Shown in pieces: positions 17,270 to 25,869 of a stretch of 64,000 bases of DNA (positions within the stretch are counted from its first letter, which is position 1; each line of letters starts with the position of its first letter). Both the position numbers and the translations under genes were made by a program. The notes beneath the pieces are model-generated. The model was not told the DNA's origin and did no database searches. It saw only the letters and a program-made list of their open reading frames with translations. Source of the stretch: Oceanobacillus_B kapialis (GTDB lineage Bacteria; Bacillota; Bacilli; Bacillales; Amphibacillaceae); assembly GCF_042685265.1 (NCBI RefSeq), contig NZ_JBHUMX010000041.1; one strand, written 5' to 3'.

Positions 17270-17502
17270 TTTATTACCTCCAATTTTAATACACGTTTAT
17301 AAAAACCTGAAGAGAATAATACTAATATGGATCGTTTAACTGTAATGCAATTATAACAACCATCACATCGTTATGCATTCGTTTTAAAAAAACAATCTAA
17401 TATTTAAAAATAATCATTTTCAGTTACTAACCCTAAATGAGAACGGTTTCATAAACTGAATGTGAAAATAGTGTGAAAAAAGGCCTGATTTTTGTATATC
17501 TC

Positions 17503-17531
17503 TTGCAATAATGGACAATATACCATAATGT
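17503..17531 (+). promoter_or_regulatory. ahpCF promoter
   Basis: TTGCAA and TAATGT are separated by 17 bp, with the expected start of transcription near 17537, inside a 310-bp intergenic gap that holds no other gene. Confidence 0.6.
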
Positions 17532-17541
17532 ACTTTTATAA

Positions 17542-17556
17542 GAATAATTATTATTA
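17542..17556 (+). promoter_or_regulatory. PerR-like operator of ahpCF
   Basis: GAATAATTATTATTA matches the PerR box (TTATAAT-N-ATTATAA) at 11 of 14 defined positions, with a perfect 6-1-6 core (AATAAT T ATTATT). It overlaps the predicted transcript start, so peroxide would relieve repression. Confidence 0.65.
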
Positions 17557-17580
17557 ACAACACATAGGAGGAATTTAACA

Positions 17581-18144
17581 ATGTCTTTAATCGGTTCAGA
17601 AGTAAAACCATTCAATGCAAAAGCTTATTTCAACGGTGACTTTGTTGATGTAACAGAAGAAAATTTCAAAGGTCAATGGAGTGTTGTTTGCTTCTACCCA
17701 GCAGACTTCTCATTTGTATGCCCAACAGAGCTAGAAGATCTTCAAAATGAATATGCAACATTAAAAGAACTTGGTGTTGAGGTATACTCTGTTTCTACAG
17801 ATACACACTTTGTACATAAAGGATGGCATGATACTTCCGAAAAAATCGGAAAAATTACGTATGCAATGATCGGTGACCCATCCCAAACCATTTCTCGTAA
17901 CTTCGAAGTATTAAACGAAGAATCTGGTCTTGCTGATCGCGGTACGTTCATTATCGATCCAGATGGTGTTATTCAAACAGTTGAAATTAACGCTGACGGA
18001 ATTGGCCGTGACGCAAGTGTGCTTGTTGACAAGATCAAAGCAGCACAGTATGTTCGTAAAAATCCTGGTGAAGTTTGCCCAGCTAAATGGGAAGAAGGCT
18101 CTGAAACACTTACACCAAGCCTAGACCTAGTAGGTAAAATTTAA
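17581..18144 (+). CDS. ahpC: alkyl hydroperoxide reductase subunit C
   Basis: A 187-residue typical 2-Cys peroxiredoxin that reduces organic hydroperoxides and peroxide. The peroxidatic cysteine is in DFSFVCPTELED (near residue 47) and the resolving cysteine in GEVCPAKWEEG (near 166). ATG 17581 follows ATAGGAGG. The next gene, 14 bp on, is its dedicated reductase ahpF. A PerR-like box lies in front. Confidence 0.96.
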   Translation: MSLIGSEVKPFNAKAYFNGDFVDVTEENFKGQWSVVCFYPADFSFVCPTELEDLQNEYATLKELGVEVYSVSTDTHFVHKGWHDTSEKIGKITYAMIGDPSQTISRNFEVLNEESGLADRGTFIIDPDGVIQTVEINADGIGRDASVLVDKIKAAQYVRKNPGEVCPAKWEEGSETLTPSLDLVGKI

Positions 18145-18158
18145 GGAGTGCGATAAGC

Positions 18159-19730
18159 ATGCTTGAAGCAAATATTAAAGCACAACTAGATCAATACCTT
18201 CAGTTACTGGAAAGTGATATTGTACTTAAAGTTAGTACAGGTGACGATGAGGTATCCAACGAGATGCAAGGACTCGTGGATGAGATTGCCTCCATGTCAT
18301 CGAAAATCACGATCGAAAAGGCAAGCTTAAAACGAACCCCTAGCTTTAGTGTCAACCGTGTTGGGGAAGACACAGGTGTAACTTTTGCTGGTGTACCGCT
18401 TGGTCATGAGTTTACTTCATTGGTGTTAGCTTTACTGCAAGTTAGCGGAAGAGCTCCAAAGGTTGATCAAAGTGTTATAGACCAAATAAAGCAAGTAAGC
18501 GGCGAATATCACTTTGAAACATATGTCAGTCTTAGCTGCCATAACTGCCCGGATGTTGTACAGGCACTAAACATGATGAGTGTACTTAATTCTGGTATCA
18601 CCCATACGATGATTGATGGGGCTGCGTACAAGGAAGAAGTCGAAAGCAAGAACATTATGGCTGTGCCAACTGTAACCTTGAATGGCGAGGAGTTCGGCAG
18701 TGGCCGCATGACGATCGAAGAAATGCTAGCCAAATTAGGTAGTGGCCCAGATGCTTCTGAGCTATCTGAGAAAGCACCATATGATGTACTCGTCGTTGGT
18801 GGAGGCCCAGCTGGAGCTAGTGCTGCCATCTATGCTGCACGTAAAGGAATCCGCACAGGGATCGTTGCCGAACGTTTTGGTGGTCAAGTTCTGGACACAA
18901 TGAGCATCGAGAACTTTATTAGTGTGAAAAGCACGGAGGGGCCGAAGCTTGTTGCAAGCCTAGAGGAACATGTGAAAGACTACGAAATAGATGTATTGAA
19001 TTTGCAACGTGTCAGCGGACTTGAAAAGAAAGACATGTTTGAAGTAGAACTAGACAATGGTGCTGTGTTGAAAAGTAGAACCGTTATCGCTTCAACTGGT
19101 GCAAGCTGGCGTAAGCTTGGTGTACCTGGAGAAGCAGAGTACGCTAACAAAGGTGTAGCATATTGTGCACACTGTGATGGCCCATTGTTTGAAGGAAAAG
19201 ACGTAGCTGTAGTCGGTGGAGGAAACTCTGGTGTCGAGGCTGCGATTGACCTAGCTGGGATCGTCAACCATGTTACGGTTCTTGAGTTCTCTGATACACT
19301 AAAAGCTGATGACGTATTGCAAAACAGTCTAGCTAAATTACCTAACGTTACGGTAGTAAAAAATGCTCAGACTACAGCAATTACTGGCGGCGATAATGTA
19401 AATGGCATTAGTTATCTAGATCGTGAGACAAATGAAGAGAAACATATCGATCTACAAGGTGTGTTTGTCCAAATTGGTCTTGTGCCAAATACAGGTTGGC
19501 TTGACAATACTGTAGAGAAAAACCGTATTGGTGAAATTGTTGTTGACAAACATGGTGCTACAACAGTAGCCGGATTGTTCGCAGCAGGCGACTGTACCGA
19601 CAGTGTTTATAACCAAATTATTGTCGCAATGGGATCTGGAGCTACTGCAGCATTAGGAGCATTTGATTATCTAATCAGAAATCCGATTGAAGCAGGTCCG
19701 GTTAAAGAAGAACTTGTTAACCAGAAGTAA
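18159..19730 (+). CDS. ahpF: alkyl hydroperoxide reductase subunit F
   Basis: A 523-residue flavoprotein that passes electrons from NADH to AhpC. The N-terminal tandem thioredoxin-like domain has its redox pair C127-HN-C130. The thioredoxin-reductase-like part has FAD loop VVGGGPAGASAA at about 212, active site C336-AH-C339, NAD loop VVGGGNSGVEAA at about 350, and the closing FAD motif GLFAAGDCTDS. Full length, intact. It forms an operon with ahpC and ends at a strong terminator. Confidence 0.96.
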   Translation: MLEANIKAQLDQYLQLLESDIVLKVSTGDDEVSNEMQGLVDEIASMSSKITIEKASLKRTPSFSVNRVGEDTGVTFAGVPLGHEFTSLVLALLQVSGRAPKVDQSVIDQIKQVSGEYHFETYVSLSCHNCPDVVQALNMMSVLNSGITHTMIDGAAYKEEVESKNIMAVPTVTLNGEEFGSGRMTIEEMLAKLGSGPDASELSEKAPYDVLVVGGGPAGASAAIYAARKGIRTGIVAERFGGQVLDTMSIENFISVKSTEGPKLVASLEEHVKDYEIDVLNLQRVSGLEKKDMFEVELDNGAVLKSRTVIASTGASWRKLGVPGEAEYANKGVAYCAHCDGPLFEGKDVAVVGGGNSGVEAAIDLAGIVNHVTVLEFSDTLKADDVLQNSLAKLPNVTVVKNAQTTAITGGDNVNGISYLDRETNEEKHIDLQGVFVQIGLVPNTGWLDNTVEKNRIGEIVVDKHGATTVAGLFAAGDCTDSVYNQIIVAMGSGATAALGAFDYLIRNPIEAGPVKEELVNQK

Positions 19731-19743
19731 TGAATGAATATTG

Positions 19744-19790
19744 AGGACCCTGGATGAAGGCTTTGCCTTTGTCTGGGGTTTTTTGTTTTT
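19744..19790 (+). terminator. terminator of ahpCF
   Basis: Stem AGGACCCTGGATGAAGG / CCTTTGTCTGGGGTTTT with a short loop, then a T6 run. Confidence 0.8.
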
Positions 19791-19827
19791 GTTGGTGGGT
19801 GAGCGATCTTAATGTGGTGGGGCGAGG

Positions 19828-20319
19828 AGAGCCAATCGACTGCATGTGTAGTGCAATCAACCAATGGTGTGAGCCAATCGACCGCTGTTGCAGTGCAATC
19901 AACCAATGGTGCGAGCCAATCGACCGCGTTTGCAGTGCAATCAACCAATAGTGCGAGCCAATCGACCGCTGTTGTAGTGCAATCAACCAATGATGTGAGC
20001 CAATCGACCGCTGTTGGAGTGCAATCAACCAATGATGTGAGCTAATCGACCGCGTTTGCAGTGCAATCAACCAATGGTGTGAGCCAATCGACCGCTGTTG
20101 CAGTGCAATCAACCAATAGTGTGAGCCAATCGACCGCTGTTGCAGTGCAATCAACCAATAGTGCGAGCCAATCGACCGCTGTTGGAGTGCAATCAACCAA
20201 TGATGTGAGCCAATCGACCGCCCCAGCAGTGTAATCAACCAATGGTGTAAGCCAATCGACCGCTGTTGCATTGCAATCAACCAATAGTGTGAGTCAATCG
20301 ACCGCGTTTGCAGTGCAAT
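19828..20319. repeat. 21-bp periodic array A, left part
   Basis: Twenty-four copies of a CAATC(G/A)ACC core starting at 19833 and recurring every 21 bp without a single insertion or deletion up to 20316. Odd units read about GAGCCAATCGACCGC and even units about GTGCAATCAACCAAT, giving a 42-bp super-unit. Variation is confined to the 6-8 nt between cores. All six frames are mostly open because 21 is a multiple of 3, but no ribosome-binding site or codon-position bias is seen, so I treat it as noncoding. Confidence 0.9.
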
Positions 20320-20397
20320 TGGACTTCTGTCAAGAAAATGGACATTTTAAAATGGTGCTTGTTTAAAGAAAAATCCTACCGCACTTCGTTTGCTGCG

Positions 20398-20447
20398 TGA
20401 TGAATAAATACAAAGTAAAAACCTCACTTTGTACTTATTCATCACAA
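20398..20447 (-). terminator. hairpin inside the IS end
   Basis: Arms GATGAATAAATACAAAGT and ACTTTGTACTTATTCATC around an 8-nt loop, just after the transposase stop. It probably ends transposase transcription. Confidence 0.55.
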
Positions 20448-20455
20448 TGGTTTGT

Positions 20456-21304
20456 TTAAGAGGTTTTTTTCAGTATGCTGTTTTGGTAATGACGTTCAAA
20501 GTGATTAGGAGAATAGTACCCTAGAGTCGAGTGTCTTCTTTTCTCATTGTAACGATTACTAATATAGTAATTAATGGCTCTCATGGCCTCAGCACGCTTC
20601 TCAAACCGGACTCTGTATACAAGTTCTTTTTTTAACGTGGCATGAAAAGACTCTATACAAGCATTATCATAAGGGTTTCCAATTCTACTCATGCTTACTT
20701 CCATTTTCCTTTCTTTCAACACTTCCATATAGCCATGTGAACAATATTGTGACCCTCGATCAGAATGGTGTATGAGTCCTTCACCAGGCTGGCGGGTAGC
20801 TATGGCCATTTTTAAAGCAGCTAATGGCAATTCCTTTTTCATATTAGGTGCCATACTCCACCCCACCATTTTTCTGGAAAATAAGTCGATAACTGACGCT
20901 AAATAAAGCCAACCCTCTATTGTCCAAATATACGTAATATCTGTGACCCAGGCTTTATTAGGAGCGTCTACAGTGAAGTTCTGGTTTAAGAGATTAGGAT
21001 AGATCGGTAGATCATGATTTGAATCTGTAGTGATGATTATTTTTTCGGTTAGAGTAGCCCTGAGGCCCATCTCATTCATCATGCGGGCCACAGTTTTTTG
21101 ACAAACCGTATAACCCCAATCTATTAAATCTGCGTGCACCCTCGGACTACCGTAGGTACCAAAACTTTCATGAAACGATTGGCTAATCTTTTGTTTGATT
21201 TCTTCTCGATATCTTTCTCTCTCTGTTAAATCAGCTTCTTTTCTACAAAGCCATTTATAATAACCACTTTTCGATACCCCTAGTACCTCGCACATCTTCA
21301 CCAC
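20456..21304 (-). CDS. IS3-family transposase OrfB (DDE integrase)
   Basis: The 282-residue OrfB with an intact catalytic triad: the first D in WVTDITYIWTIEGWLYL, the second in HHSDRGSQYCS, and E in CIESFHATLKKEL. The N-terminal HTH_21-type segment is VVKMCEVLGVSKSGYYKWL. The frame is also open upstream through RVKYQFIYDHCEDYS, so the true product is the OrfAB fusion made by minus-1 frameshifting in the A5 run near the orfA end. It appears functional. Confidence 0.93.
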   Translation of the reverse strand: MVKMCEVLGVSKSGYYKWLCRKEADLTERERYREEIKQKISQSFHESFGTYGSPRVHADLIDWGYTVCQKTVARMMNEMGLRATLTEKIIITTDSNHDLPIYPNLLNQNFTVDAPNKAWVTDITYIWTIEGWLYLASVIDLFSRKMVGWSMAPNMKKELPLAALKMAIATRQPGEGLIHHSDRGSQYCSHGYMEVLKERKMEVSMSRIGNPYDNACIESFHATLKKELVYRVRFEKRAEAMRAINYYISNRYNEKRRHSTLGYYSPNHFERHYQNSILKKTS

Positions 21305-21342
21305 CGAATAATCCTCACAGTGATCGTAAATAAATTGATATT

Positions 21343-21645
21343 TTACTCTTGGTTTTTCGTGAAGATGTGCATGGCCTTTTTTAGAATTTCATTTTCCTCT
21401 TGGAGCTTTTCAAGCTCCTTTTTGTGGGCCTTCTTTAAATCTTCAAACTCAGATGGCGTTATATACTCTTGGGGTTGGTTACTCTGTAGTTTTTCTTTTC
21501 TATGTTTTTGTACCCACTTTCCTAGTGTGGAAGCCGAAAGGCCAAGTTCGTAAGCCACATCGGTTATCTTCCTTCCCTCCTCTACAATTAATTTCACTAC
21601 ATACTCCCTGTACTCTTTATCATATTGTTTCCCCAAAGTGAACAC
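21343..21645 (-). CDS. IS3-family OrfA (DNA-binding leader)
   Basis: 100 residues: a helix-turn-helix (EYVVKLIVEEGRKITDVAYELGLSASTLGKWVQK) followed by a leucine-zipper-like coiled coil (FEDLKKAHKKELEKLQEENEILKKAM). It binds the IS ends and joins OrfB by frameshift. It stops at TAA 21343-21345; the OrfB frame is entered by a minus-1 slip just before it, in CACGAAAAACC. Confidence 0.92.
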   Translation of the reverse strand: MFTLGKQYDKEYREYVVKLIVEEGRKITDVAYELGLSASTLGKWVQKHRKEKLQSNQPQEYITPSEFEDLKKAHKKELEKLQEENEILKKAMHIFTKNQE

Positions 21646-21714
21646 GTCCTTTTATTATTTAGTTCATTATAAAACAAACCACTTTTCACATGTCCACTTT
21701 TTAGACTAACCTCA

Positions 21715-21950
21715 CAATCAACCAATAGTGCGAGCCAATCGACCGCACGTGTAGTGCAATCAACCAAGGGAGCGTTCCAATCGACCGCGTTTGCAGTGTA
21801 ATCAACCAAGAGAGCGTTTCAATCGACCGCTGTTGCATTGCAATCAACCAATGGTGCGAGCCAATCGACCGCCCCGGCAGTACAATCAACCAAAGGAGAA
21901 CTCCAATCGACTGCTTGTTCATTGCAATTAACTAATGGAGCTTTTAATAG
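21715..21950. repeat. 21-bp periodic array A, right part
   Basis: Eleven further cores at exact 21-bp steps from 21715 to 21925 (the first is shared with the duplicated target). Units decay toward the right, with CCAATCGACTGC then GCAATTAACTAAT, and fade before the next gene. Joined across the IS, the array holds 34 cores in perfect phase. Confidence 0.88.
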
Positions 21951-22049
21951 TGCGATCGATAATTCGTTGGACGATCCATTCCCTAGCCATCCTGAAACTT
22001 TTTAAAGGCTTTTTCGTACGTATACTAGATGGATAGAGGAGGAATGAAC

Positions 22050-22988
22050 ATGGCACAACGTTTAAATGAATCCCTGATACAGGTAAAAGCAGATCTAAGA
22101 AGAAAAAAGAAATGGGAAAGGCAAGTTGAGGACTATGAAACAGAGCTTGCTGAAATAGAAGAAGTGATTAAGAAACAAACGAAGCGACTTGAAGAAGAGG
22201 AAAAAGATGTGGAGAAGCTTGAAGGGTTTAGCATTTCTGGGGTTTTTCTAGCTTTGAAAGGTGATAAGGAAGAACGGATTGAACAGGAAAAACAAGAAGT
22301 CGTTGCTGTGCAGTTGGAATTAGAAGAGGCAAAGAAAACAAAAAAAGAAATAGACCAAGCATTAGCAGATTTAGGATACGAGTTAGAAAAAATAGGGGAC
22401 GTAGAAGCGACTTATCAGCGACTGTTTGCCGAAAAAGAGCAGGATATTAAGCAAAGCAATACTTCTTCAGCGGCTACTTTATACGAATTAAGTGAGCGTG
22501 AAGGTGATGAGCGTGCCTACCAAATTGAACTGAATGAAGCCATTAAGGCAGGGGCCAATGTGGTGGAGGATTTGGAAAGTGCTTTAGCCTCTCTAGATAG
22601 TGCTGCTAATTGGGGAATGTTCGATATGTTTGGGGGAGGGGCAATTTCCGGACTCATTAAGCATAGCAACATGGATGAGGCTACAGCAGCAATCCATAAA
22701 GCACAAACAAGCATGCGCCGTTTCCAAAAAGAGTTATTAGATGTTCAGGAAGAGGTAAATATTCAAGTAGATATCTCTGGAATGCTTAAGTTTGCGGATT
22801 TCTTCCTGGATGGATTCTTTGTTGATTTTATGGTTCAAGACAGAATTAATGAAGCACGTGATCAAGTACAAGATAAAAAGTATGATGTGGAGAAGATCAT
22901 CAGGGGTTTAAAGGAAGAAGTTGTTGTAAGTGAGGAAAATATAAAGCAAATTGAGGAAGAGCGTCAGCAATTTATCGAAAACTATTAA
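22050..22988 (+). CDS. coiled-coil protein of unknown function
   Basis: A 312-residue protein. ATG 22050 (MAQRLNESLIQVKAD) is 8 nt behind AGAGGAGG. Long charged coiled coils occupy residues 5-135 and 250-310. Between them is a short glycine/hydrophobic segment (SAANWGMFDMFGGGAISGLIKHSNMDEA, then MLKFADFFLDGFFVDFMVQDRI) that could insert in or lie on a membrane. Resemblance to phage-shock or tape-like helical proteins is only superficial. No signal peptide. I do not recognise a named family. Confidence 0.7.
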   Translation: MAQRLNESLIQVKADLRRKKKWERQVEDYETELAEIEEVIKKQTKRLEEEEKDVEKLEGFSISGVFLALKGDKEERIEQEKQEVVAVQLELEEAKKTKKEIDQALADLGYELEKIGDVEATYQRLFAEKEQDIKQSNTSSAATLYELSEREGDERAYQIELNEAIKAGANVVEDLESALASLDSAANWGMFDMFGGGAISGLIKHSNMDEATAAIHKAQTSMRRFQKELLDVQEEVNIQVDISGMLKFADFFLDGFFVDFMVQDRINEARDQVQDKKYDVEKIIRGLKEEVVVSEENIKQIEEERQQFIENY

Positions 22989-23141
22989 ATCACTTGGAGG
23001 GGATTACCCTCCATTTTCTTCTAATTCCATAATCCTTTCTCCAGTGTGTTCACTTCCCTTATGCTTTTCCGTTATAATAGAAGTACTATTAAAAATCCTA
23101 GGTCATTACATAGATTAGAAGTTTACAAAGGGGATGCAGTT

Positions 23142-25073
23142 TTGAAAAACACATTTTTAGATTTATTGGCACAGCAATATGATAGTGAAGAAAAGGTCGT
23201 AACGGAAATTATTAACCTTGAAGCCATCCTCGACTTGCCAAAGGGCACAGAGCACTTTGTAAGTGATTTGCACGGGGAGTATCAGGCGTTTCAGCATGTG
23301 TTACGAAATGGTTCAGGAAAAGTAAAAGAGAAAATAAGAGATCGTTTTTCCAATGAATTGTCCGAAGATGAGATTACGGAGTTTGCGACATTAGTGTATT
23401 ATCCTGAAGAAAAAATACAATTGATTAAAAGTAACTTTGCTAACAAGAAAGAGCTAAATGAATGGTACATAGAAAAGATCGGACATCTTATTCAGCTAAT
23501 TTCCCATGCTTCTTCTAAGTATACGAGATCAAAGCTTCGCAAGGCTTTACCAAAGCAGTTTGTCTATATTATTGAAGAATTGCTGTATAAAACAGATGAG
23601 CTGACAAATAAAAAGTATTACTATAGAAAAATAGTGGAGCAAATAATTTCTCTTGATCAAGCAGATAAGCTGATTATTGGGCTTGCATATACGACACAGC
23701 GCTTAGTGGTCGACCATCTTCATGTAGTCGGAGATATTTACGACAGGGGCCCTGAACCTGATAAAATTATGGATACGCTTATTAATTATCACTCTGTCGA
23801 TATTCAATGGGGAAACCATGATGTTCTATGGTTAGGGGCGTATTCCGGGTCCAAAGTTTGTTTGGCGAATATTATTCGAATCTGCGCTCGTTACGATAAT
23901 TTGGATATCATTGAAGATGCGTATGGCATCAACTTGAGACCACTTGTAAACCTGGCAGAGAAGTATTATGGGGATAATCCTTCTTTTCGTCCTAAGCGAC
24001 ATTCTGGCAAGGCCATAACGGACGAGGAGCAATTACAAATTACGAAGATTCATCAAGCGATTGCGATGATTCAGTTTAAGCTTGAAATGCCCATTATCAA
24101 AAGACATCCTAACTTCAATATGTCTAAAAGGCTGTTATTGGAGAAGGTAGATTACGAGAAAAACGAAATAACCTTGCACGGAGAAACATATCCGCTGGAA
24201 AATACATGCTTTGCAACAGTGGATCCAGAACAGCCCGGTAAATTATTAGAGGAAGAGAAGCAGGTCATTGATAAATTACTATTCTCTGTCCAGCATTCGG
24301 AGAAATTGGCCAGACATATGAGGTTTCTCATGAAAAAAGGCAGTCTTTATTTAAAATATAACGGAAATCTTTTAATCCATGGCTGCATCCCGATCGATGA
24401 GCAAGGGAATATGGAAGAGATGAAGATTGAAGGGAAAGCATACGCCGGACGGGAGCTGCTTGATATCTTTGAACACTTTTTACGCCAAGCCTTTGCCAAT
24501 CCAGAAGAAACAGATGATCTGGCGACAGATATGGTTTGGTATTTATGGACAGGCGAGCACTCATCTCTATTTGGAAAAAGAGAAATGACCACCTTTGAAA
24601 GATATTTTATAGCGGACAAGAAAACGCATAAGGAAAGAAAGAACCCTTATTACTACTTGCGTGAAAATGAGGAAACATGCCATAAGATCTTACAGGAGTT
24701 TGATCTTGATCCGGCGCAAGGCCATATCATTAATGGTCATACACCAGTTAAAGAGGTGGAAGGGGAGAACCCAATTAAGGCAAATGGAAAACTTGTCGTT
24801 ATTGATGGTGGTTTCTCCAAAGCCTATCAACCAACAACTGGTATTGCTGGCTATACATTGCTTTATAATTCCTATGGCATGCAGCTTGTCGCGCACAAGC
24901 ACTTCAATTCCAAGCAAGAGGTACTGCATAATGGCAACGATGTCTTATCCGTGAAGCGATTGGTCGATAAAGAGCTCCAGCGAAAGAAAGTAAGAGAAAC
25001 GAATGTTGGGGAAGAACTGTTGCAGGAAATTGCAATGTTGAAGAGTTTGTTGGAGTATCGGTATATGAAGTGA
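23142..25073 (+). CDS. fbp: fructose-1,6-bisphosphatase, class III
   Basis: A 643-residue class III FBPase of gluconeogenesis, a calcineurin-like metallophosphatase. Metal motifs: SDLHGEYQAF, GDIYDRGPEPD, QWGNHDVLWLG, IHGCIP and NGHTPVKE...DGGFSKAYQ. TTG 23142 with AAAGGGG 8 nt upstream gives MKNTFLDLLAQQYDSEEK, which lines up with the conserved family start. The frame is open to 23046, but that extension has no site. A promoter with TATAAT (TTCACT, 18 bp spacer) is visible before 23080. Confidence 0.95.
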   Translation: MKNTFLDLLAQQYDSEEKVVTEIINLEAILDLPKGTEHFVSDLHGEYQAFQHVLRNGSGKVKEKIRDRFSNELSEDEITEFATLVYYPEEKIQLIKSNFANKKELNEWYIEKIGHLIQLISHASSKYTRSKLRKALPKQFVYIIEELLYKTDELTNKKYYYRKIVEQIISLDQADKLIIGLAYTTQRLVVDHLHVVGDIYDRGPEPDKIMDTLINYHSVDIQWGNHDVLWLGAYSGSKVCLANIIRICARYDNLDIIEDAYGINLRPLVNLAEKYYGDNPSFRPKRHSGKAITDEEQLQITKIHQAIAMIQFKLEMPIIKRHPNFNMSKRLLLEKVDYEKNEITLHGETYPLENTCFATVDPEQPGKLLEEEKQVIDKLLFSVQHSEKLARHMRFLMKKGSLYLKYNGNLLIHGCIPIDEQGNMEEMKIEGKAYAGRELLDIFEHFLRQAFANPEETDDLATDMVWYLWTGEHSSLFGKREMTTFERYFIADKKTHKERKNPYYYLRENEETCHKILQEFDLDPAQGHIINGHTPVKEVEGENPIKANGKLVVIDGGFSKAYQPTTGIAGYTLLYNSYGMQLVAHKHFNSKQEVLHNGNDVLSVKRLVDKELQRKKVRETNVGEELLQEIAMLKSLLEYRYMK

Positions 25074-25111
25074 GGATTTTTATAAAGGAAGTTTTTAGCA
25101 GTGAAGTGTAT

Positions 25112-25283
25112 TTTACAGTTTATATAAATAAAATTATACTAATAATAAGAAAAAGGTATCGTGTAGCGCTAACTACCCGATACCACAACTACATCTCCGC
25201 ATAAAGAGCGGTTGACCAAATGTTAGATATTCTAAAAAGAAGTAACCACTACCATGGTCTGGGGGCGGTTACTTCTTTTTGTT
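25112..25283 (+). ncRNA. small RNA S1, antitoxin-like, with own promoter and terminator
   Basis: Promoter TTTACA - 17 bp - TATACT (25112-25140), predicted start near 25147. The RNA would be about 137 nt: a 5' hairpin (GGTATCG ... CCGATACC), a CCGC-ATAAAGA-GCGG mini-hairpin, then the terminator AGAAGTAACC ... GGTTACTTCTTTTT. The terminator overlaps, in antisense, the 3' end of a toxin-like frame on the minus strand ending FLNKKK. The arrangement matches RatA/SR4-type antitoxin RNAs of Bacillus. Two more copies lie at 33.4 and 35.0 kb. Confidence 0.68.
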
Positions 25284-25337
25284 TAGAAAGATGACGATGG
25301 TTATGATTAGGGTTAATCCTGTTGATATGTAAAGGAT
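25269..25337 (-). pseudogene. remnant of a holin-like type I toxin
   Basis: The minus-strand frame ending ISTGLTLIITIVIFLNKKK has the hydrophobic helix plus lysine tail of small type I toxins. No start codon or ribosome-binding site is found at the expected distance, so the 5' half seems lost. The toxin stop is inside the S1 terminator stem, the usual overlap. Confidence 0.5.
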
Positions 25338-25437
25338 TTGGTTTGTTTTATACCATCTTTTTGAATGTAATAAAGGAATTTGGTCATTTATGTAGAAATA
25401 TAACTGTGTACCAGGGTAAATGAAAGGTGGTGAAAAG

Positions 25438-25587
25438 ATGGCAGTTAAACATGTGCCAACCGGAATTGTACACAATGGTTCAAAAAGTGGAACGACTGGT
25501 TGTGGATTTAATACAAATGAACATTCAAGTCATTGGGTAAACACGAGTTCTAAAATAACTTGTGATAAGAATGGTTGTAAAAATTAG
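25438..25587 (+). CDS. small cysteine-containing protein (49 aa)
   Basis: ATG 25438 follows AAAGGTGGTG. The product starts MAVKHVPTGIVHNGSKSG and continues TTGCGF...HSSHW...ITCDKNGCKN. Three cysteines and four histidines (HNG, NEHSSHW) in 49 residues suggest a metal-binding or disulfide-bearing minidomain. No signal peptide. I recall similar small hypothetical proteins in Bacilli but cannot name a family. It lies just downstream of S1; linkage is unproven. Confidence 0.68.
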   Translation: MAVKHVPTGIVHNGSKSGTTGCGFNTNEHSSHWVNTSSKITCDKNGCKN

Positions 25588-25869
25588 TTCCCCAATTCCC
25601 ATGAATTCTACTTTAAAGCATTTTTAGAGTTATAGTTTAAGAAGGTGTAGTACCTTACTAGAATTTTTGTAAACTAGATTACTAAATACCTTTTAACAGC
25701 GGAGTTATTAATCCCAGGTAATACACTTTCTCGACTTTTTAGTTATTAAAAATTACATCCACACAAGATTTCATAATGAATGAGCTGAGTATGTATACTG
25801 TAGAGGAACTTTGGATGTCTGGTGTTATCTGTTTATGTAGATTGCTAGTATACAAGGAGATAGCATTCA

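Larger units (their letters stand above)
20320..21714 (-). mobile_element. IS3-family insertion sequence inserted in array A
   Basis: A 1395-bp element with imperfect terminal repeats: left end TGGACTTCTGTCAAGAAAAT, right end read inward TGAGGTTAGTCTAAAAAGT, both leading into GGACAT. It is flanked by a direct repeat CAAT (20316-20319 and 21715-21718). Removing the element and one CAAT restores a perfect 21-bp unit, so the insertion is clean and fairly recent. It carries orfA and orfB on the minus strand in the IS150/IS3 arrangement. Confidence 0.93.

Noticed and set aside
19812..20045. 77-residue plus-strand frame of QSTNGVSQSTA repeats
   Set aside because: The same artefact of the 21-bp period; no start signal.
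19717..20280. 187-residue minus-strand frame of RSIGSHHWLIALQQ-type repeats over array A
   Set aside because: All frames are open because the period is a multiple of three; no ribosome-binding site, and substitutions do not follow codon positions. The IS also interrupts it.
19828..21950. CRISPR array
   Set aside because: Units are only 21 bp with spacers of 6-12 nt, cores lack the CRISPR palindrome, and no cas gene is present.
20300..22000. Genomic island or prophage boundary at the IS
   Set aside because: Only one IS is present; flanks rejoin perfectly, so nothing else was carried in.
25269..25475. 68-residue minus frame as a full gene
   Set aside because: Only the last 20 residues resemble a toxin; the remainder is antisense to the 49-residue gene and lacks a start signal.
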